A stretch of DNA of 19,817 nucleotides from an uncultured Bacteroidota bacterium (GTDB lineage Bacteria; Bacteroidota; Bacteroidia; Bacteroidales; SZUA-534), in the NCBI GenBank assembly GCA_937899145.1, contig CALBPW010000395.1:1-19817 (forward strand). The letters run 5' to 3'. The notes beneath the pieces are model-generated. The model saw only the letters and a program-made list of their open reading frames with translations. It ran no database searches and was not told the DNA's origin. Positions 16,560-19,817 of the stretch are shown piece after piece; within the stretch, counting starts at the first letter, position 1; each line of letters opens with the position of its first letter. The translations under genes were made by a program, and so were the position numbers.

Positions 16560-17321
16560 ATGTTAGGCGCAATAATAGGAGATATAGCAGGTTCGAGGTT
16601 CGAGTTCAATAACTACCGCTCGACAGACTTCGATTTGTTCGGCGAAGGCTGCAACTACACCGACGACAGCATTATGACACTTGCTGTCGCCGATGCCATA
16701 ATGAACAACAAACCATTTGGCGACACAATGCGAGACTATGGTAAACGCTTTCCGTGCCCGATGGGTGGCTATGGCGGTCGCTTCGCTCAATGGCTGAGGA
16801 GCGATAATCCGCAACCATACAACAGTTTCGGCAATGGCTCGGCAATGCGTGTTTCGCCTTGTGCTTTGATAGCAAAGGATAACAGAGAAAGAGCCTTGTC
16901 GCTTGCGGCTCAGTCGGCAATGCCTACGCACAACCATATTGAGGGCGTGAAAGGCGCAATGGCAACCACCGATGCTATACTTATGGCATTTGGCAAAGCA
17001 CCCAAAACCGAAATTCGGCAAAAAATAACCAGCATATACGGTTACAATCTGAACTTCACTTGCGATGAAATCCGCAAGACAAACACATTCAACGAAACGT
17101 GTCAGGTTACTGTTCCGCAAGCAATTGTGGCATTTCTCGATAGCACCGACTTTGAGAATGCTATAAAATTGGCTGTATCAATTGGCGGAGACAGCGACAC
17201 TATAGCCGCCATTTGCGGAGGTATTGCCGAAGCATACTACGGCATACCCGAACAATTGAAAATAAAGGCAACAAATATGCTGCCTGTTGAGTTTAGAAAA
17301 GTAATCGCTAAAATGATATGA
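16560..17321 (+). CDS. ADP-ribosylglycohydrolase family protein
   Basis: A 253-residue enzyme of the ARH/DraG family that removes ADP-ribose from protein, nucleic acid or a small molecule using two magnesium ions. The N-terminal GAIIGDIAGSRFEF (3-16) and YTDDSIM (T34, D35, D36) give the first metal ligands. IGGDSDTIAAICGG near the C-terminus gives D211, D213 and T214, the second set. The helical middle has FGNGSAMRVSP and the MPTHNH segment, both usual in the family. Every metal ligand is present, so the enzyme is likely active. The stop overlaps the next start (ATGA), so the downstream small gene is translationally coupled. No ADP-ribosyltransferase is visible in the window. What it reverses is unknown. 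Confidence 0.9.
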   Translation: MLGAIIGDIAGSRFEFNNYRSTDFDLFGEGCNYTDDSIMTLAVADAIMNNKPFGDTMRDYGKRFPCPMGGYGGRFAQWLRSDNPQPYNSFGNGSAMRVSPCALIAKDNRERALSLAAQSAMPTHNHIEGVKGAMATTDAILMAFGKAPKTEIRQKITSIYGYNLNFTCDEIRKTNTFNETCQVTVPQAIVAFLDSTDFENAIKLAVSIGGDSDTIAAICGGIAEAYYGIPEQLKIKATNMLPVEFRKVIAKMI

Positions 17322-17587
17322 AAAAAAAATTAAAGCTACTCTCCAACGACTTTACCAATCTACGCAAAAAAACAATATTCGATTTTTGCGAAGATAAAGA
17401 ATGGCTTGATGAAGAATGTGCCATTGATATAGCAGACAAAGAGTCGTGGGTAAAAGAATTATCAAATAACCCTGCGGCAAATATGAACACCCTTTATGAT
17501 TTCGCAGAAGCAATAAAAAATAAGGAATTTATGAGGTCTATAAAAAAGCAATTCAAAAAAGAATGGGACTTTCAATACAATGAATGA
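17318..17587 (+). CDS. Small hypothetical protein coupled to the ADP-ribosylglycohydrolase
   Basis: I do not recognise this 89-residue protein. It is highly charged, with a basic start (MKKKLKLLSNDF), an acidic middle (FCEDKEWLDEECAIDIADKE) and a basic helical end (KNKEFMRSIKKQFKKEWDF). It has no signal peptide or membrane segment and is probably cytosolic and helical. Its ATG overlaps the hydrolase stop (ATGA), which strongly suggests a shared operon. Its own stop is one base away from the stop of the convergent MuF phage gene. It could be a partner or regulator of the hydrolase, or an unrelated small gene. No terminator separates it from the phage gene. Confidence 0.65.
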   Translation: MKKKLKLLSNDFTNLRKKTIFDFCEDKEWLDEECAIDIADKESWVKELSNNPAANMNTLYDFAEAIKNKEFMRSIKKQFKKEWDFQYNE

Positions 17588-17588
17588 A

Positions 17589-19529
17589 TTAAGGGATAAT
17601 GCCATTTTTTATCATTTCCGCCTTAATTTTCGCCGTGGTATATTCCTCTCTACAAAGAACCACCAGCCTGTACACTTGGGCTTTAGTAATCTTCTTGCCA
17701 TTAGTGCATTTGTAGTTATCCAGTCCGCCATCTAATAGGGCTTGAATTGCCGTTTCTTTCTGATTGTTATAATTCTGTGTAAATAGATTTTTCTTCGCAG
17801 ACTCAAGCACTTTTGTAGCGTCAAGTCCGAGCGTCTTAATTACAAAATCATAGCCTACTACCATATCGTTGTAACCACACGAAGGTCTATTGTCCATAAA
17901 ATGAGGGTGTGGTATATCCTTTACTCCAAGTTTGCCGTAAAATTCGGGTAGCGTTTTACGTGCTACAAACTCGTTCATCATCTCCATTACTCTTGTCTGG
18001 TCTTTCGTTACATTCCAAGTTTTAGAGTTATATGGTGATATATTTCTGTTATGCGTTATCTCGTGCCAGAATGTAGCCATAGCGTCTGCTTCGTCGTAAA
18101 GAATACCAATACTTTTGCCTCTACCTATTTTACTCAAGGCAGTTAGAACGTCGTCAAGTCTTTTTGGATTTAACCAAATTTTACCGAACATATTCGTTGA
18201 GCCGTTTAAAGAAGGGTTCTTTTCTATCGCAAGTTTTAAATCACCACGAACAAACCATTTATCAGCAAGTTTATCATTTATTTGCTTAAATGTCTGTTCA
18301 ACTTGCGCATTTGTTGTGTAAGATTTTAGCAATGTTACAGGTCTGTTATTCCATGCTTGCTTAATGCTGTCTATTTGCGCTTGTGTTCTTAGTGTATGTC
18401 GTTTAACCGCTGAAGTCAAGATTTTAAGGCGAGATAGAGCTCTGTTGAAATAACCGCCTTTAATGTCTCTGTAAATGGCATCTAAATCTACATCAGCATT
18501 CAAATAGCCATTAATTTTTGCCGTTCGGAGGTCTTGGTACATTTGCATAGCCTCCAGTTGTTTATCCAGATTGTCAGATTTTCTTTCTTCCCATCTCCTT
18601 TTTATTTTCTCAATCTGCTCTGGTGTCCTATTGGCGTGCCTTTGCTCGGCAATCTGCAAGGCGGTAGGCTTCTTGGTCTCTTGTTCGCCAAACTGATTCA
18701 GTATATAACCGTCTTTTGTCAGTCTGCCATTATCACGCAGAAAATACGGCAATGATTTAGCTTGCTTAATCTTTTCCTGATTGTTGGCAACCCAATTTTT
18801 AAAATTATCGGGCAGGTCTTTTATCGGTTTCGCTATCGGTTCTTCGCCGCGTTGCACACGCAAAAAATCATCTTCGTCCATTAGAATAGGCACACTGTAA
18901 CACTTGTCGTTCGGGTGCCAGCCAGTCCATACGAAATCTTTTGGATAACGTCCGCAAAGTTCATCGCAGATGTCAATCTCTTTGTGTGATTTGCTCAACT
19001 GGATTTCATATCCAAGCACAAAGTCCATTTGTTGCCACCGTTGCTGTTCGGCGGTGCGGTAAGCCATGTTGATTTCGGAGCGTGCAAGCCGTGCGGCTCT
19101 GTACTCGCAATCTTTAATGTCGATTGCCTTGCCGTAGGTGTTCTTATAGTCTTTGCGCAGAGTGTCAAAATCTTTCAGATACTTGCTCACCTGTTTCGAT
19201 AGTGTTATTGCAGATGTGCCTTTCTTGATAGCCGTGCCAATAGCCTTTTCAAGCTCGTCAAGATAATCATTTGACTGATTCCATAGTGTAGTCGAGAGAG
19301 TGCCTTGTTGGTTGATACGGCGGTTTTGGAAAGCCTTCAGTGCTTCGGGGTTGGTTTGGTACAAGTGCTTACGCTTGACACCGTCAATCTTTACGTTGCA
19401 CTCGCTATACACCTTGTTTATCAGCAGGTCTTGCTTAATGTCTTTTATATAGTCTTTAACCTCGTCTGTCACAAAGTCAAAGTCGATATAGGAGTTGTGG
19501 GAGGAGAACGCAACCGCCGAAATACGCAT
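17589..19529 (-). CDS. MuF-type phage head protein fused to a C-terminal zincin domain, N-terminally truncated
   Basis: A 646-residue minus-strand frame. Residues about 100-240 match phage Mu F / SPP1 gp7-type head morphogenesis proteins: ARLARSEINMAYRTAEQQRW (about 148-167) and the cysteine-rich CDELCGRYPKDFVWTGWHP. The middle (about 260-440) is charged and helical, containing HANRTPEQIEKIKRRW. The C-terminal domain has a zinc-peptidase motif HEITH (489-493), with E520 in NEFVAR as a likely third ligand. MuF proteins with such C-terminal enzyme domains are often treated as phage-carried toxins or as proteins injected with the DNA; here that is inference. The first ten or so residues (MRISAVAFSS) are antisense of a T9SS tail, so the natural N-terminus is missing and ATG 19529 is accidental. 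The gene is probably a prophage relic; no other phage genes are visible. Confidence 0.7.
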   Translation of the reverse strand: MRISAVAFSSHNSYIDFDFVTDEVKDYIKDIKQDLLINKVYSECNVKIDGVKRKHLYQTNPEALKAFQNRRINQQGTLSTTLWNQSNDYLDELEKAIGTAIKKGTSAITLSKQVSKYLKDFDTLRKDYKNTYGKAIDIKDCEYRAARLARSEINMAYRTAEQQRWQQMDFVLGYEIQLSKSHKEIDICDELCGRYPKDFVWTGWHPNDKCYSVPILMDEDDFLRVQRGEEPIAKPIKDLPDNFKNWVANNQEKIKQAKSLPYFLRDNGRLTKDGYILNQFGEQETKKPTALQIAEQRHANRTPEQIEKIKRRWEERKSDNLDKQLEAMQMYQDLRTAKINGYLNADVDLDAIYRDIKGGYFNRALSRLKILTSAVKRHTLRTQAQIDSIKQAWNNRPVTLLKSYTTNAQVEQTFKQINDKLADKWFVRGDLKLAIEKNPSLNGSTNMFGKIWLNPKRLDDVLTALSKIGRGKSIGILYDEADAMATFWHEITHNRNISPYNSKTWNVTKDQTRVMEMMNEFVARKTLPEFYGKLGVKDIPHPHFMDNRPSCGYNDMVVGYDFVIKTLGLDATKVLESAKKNLFTQNYNNQKETAIQALLDGGLDNYKCTNGKKITKAQVYRLVVLCREEYTTAKIKAEMIKNGIIP

Positions 19530-19662
19530 CTACAACGCAATGGGACAATTGGTTTATAGGGATGCGATGAATCGCGTCCGTGCGGAAATCAACGTTAATG
19601 GCACAGGCATTTACATTGTCCGTACAGGTACAGTTGCCAAACGGGTGATGGTGAACGATTGA
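19501..19662 (+). pseudogene. Broken 3' end of a second T9SS-sorted surface protein gene
   Basis: The frame reads EENATAEIRIYNAMGQLVYR, then DAMNRVRAEINVNGTG and IYIVRTGTVAKRVMVND, then TGA. This is a T9SS C-terminal domain closely similar to the end of the LRR protein at 9333-11150 (ENATEEIRVYNAMG ... IYIVKVG-like ... AKRVMINN). Only the last 53 residues remain; a TAG lies in frame at 19489-19491 and the repeat domain is missing. The break falls near 19495-19505, where the phage frame begins on the opposite strand. The remnant shares its downstream hairpins with the intact gene. Confidence 0.75.
19560..19579 (+). repeat. REP-like palindrome inside the broken T9SS tail
   Basis: GGATGCGAT (19560-19568) and ATCGCGTCC (19571-19579) pair with one wobble position around GA. 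It sits at the same codons of the T9SS domain as 11048-11067, but both arms have changed together, keeping the palindrome. The flanks (TAGGGA on the left, GTGCGGAAATCAA on the right) are shared. Confidence 0.75.
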
Positions 19663-19669
19663 TGATTTC

Positions 19670-19754
19670 AACAATGGGGCATGATGACAATGGGGCATGC
19701 CTCATTGTTAAAACATTGTAGGGGCGAATGATTGTTCGCCCCTACGTGTTTTTT
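19670..19754 (+). terminator. Repeated hairpins and terminator after the broken T9SS tail
   Basis: ACAATGGGGCATG occurs twice (19670-19682 and 19687-19699); the second forms a 22-base palindrome with one mismatch (19687-19708). TAGGGGCGAA (19719-19728) then pairs with TTCGCCCCTA (19735-19744), and six T follow at 19749-19754. This is the same arrangement as 11156-11225 after the LRR gene. Confidence 0.65.
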
Positions 19755-19771
19755 GGTGGAGGGAGTTAACC

Positions 19772-19788
19772 CACGGCTCTTTCATTTA
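19772..19788. repeat. Right copy of the 17-bp inverted repeat
   Basis: CACGGCTCTTTCATTTA is the exact reverse complement of 86-102. CCCC and a run of A follow (19789-19799), again mirroring the left copy. The remaining bases to 19817 show no gene. Confidence 0.6.
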
Positions 19789-19817
19789 CCCCAAAAAAAG
19801 GACATACCCGTCCATGT

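Noticed and set aside
16563..17120. A 185-codon open frame on the minus strand across the ADP-ribosylglycohydrolase
   Set aside because: Antisense to a well-supported enzyme gene, with unnatural His/Cys-rich composition and no start signals.
19305..19559. An 84-codon plus-strand frame across the phage/T9SS junction
   Set aside because: It is antisense to the MuF gene and runs in the wrong frame through the T9SS tail; no independent support.

Overview
The window looks like a chromosomal segment of a Bacteroidota bacterium, most likely an uncultured gut or rumen-type member of the Bacteroidales. Three signs agree. Several genes lack a Shine-Dalgarno sequence and are preceded by the Bacteroides-type promoter (TTTG, about 19 bases, TAnnTTTG), which is textbook in front of the GAPDH gene. 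A BspA-like leucine-rich-repeat protein ends in a type IX secretion (T9SS) sorting domain. The order M23 peptidase - dxr - rseP is as I remember it from this phylum. No rRNA, tRNA or CRISPR array was seen.

Layout. 1-237: AT-rich leader with a hairpin and one half of a 17-bp inverted repeat whose partner lies at the far right end. 238-3294: a large fused ABCG-type ABC transporter with a TerB-like N-terminus. 3426-4367: tRNA-dihydrouridine synthase. 4420-4812 (minus): a small unknown protein with its own terminator. 4860-6000: a decayed stretch with a possible small secreted protein (minus) and the frameshifted C-terminal remnant of a TolC-family efflux protein (plus). 6090-7088: GAPDH. 7355-8911: AAA-ATPase/PD-(D/E)XK protein. 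8956-9159 (minus): remnant of an IS982-like transposase. 9333-11150: secreted BspA-like LRR protein with T9SS tail. 11391-15491: housekeeping cluster of M23 peptidase, dxr and rseP, with a YefM/RelE-like toxin-antitoxin pair between dxr and rseP. 15612-16259: SAM-dependent O-methyltransferase. 16259-16531: two very small ORFs or fragments. 16560-17587: ADP-ribosylglycohydrolase coupled by an ATGA overlap to a small unknown gene. 17589-19529 (minus): MuF-type phage head protein with a C-terminal HExxH zincin domain, joined at its N-terminal end to the antisense of a broken T9SS tail (19501-19662).

How the parts work together. The left and middle parts are ordinary metabolism and envelope biology: tRNA modification, glycolysis, isoprenoid synthesis, peptidoglycan hydrolysis and regulated intramembrane proteolysis. 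The accessory layer consists of the AAA/nuclease gene, the transposase remnant, the toxin-antitoxin insertion, palindromic repeats and the right-hand junction. The most unusual points are (1) the MuF-zincin gene fused head-to-tail against a broken T9SS gene; (2) a REP-like palindrome lying in frame in two T9SS tails, with arms that differ in sequence but still pair; (3) the toxin-antitoxin operator, a long palindrome overlapping the promoter -7 box; and (4) the ADP-ribosylglycohydrolase/small-ORF pair ending one base from the phage gene. I do not see a complete new defence or conflict system; the right-hand 3.3 kb is the best place to look for one.
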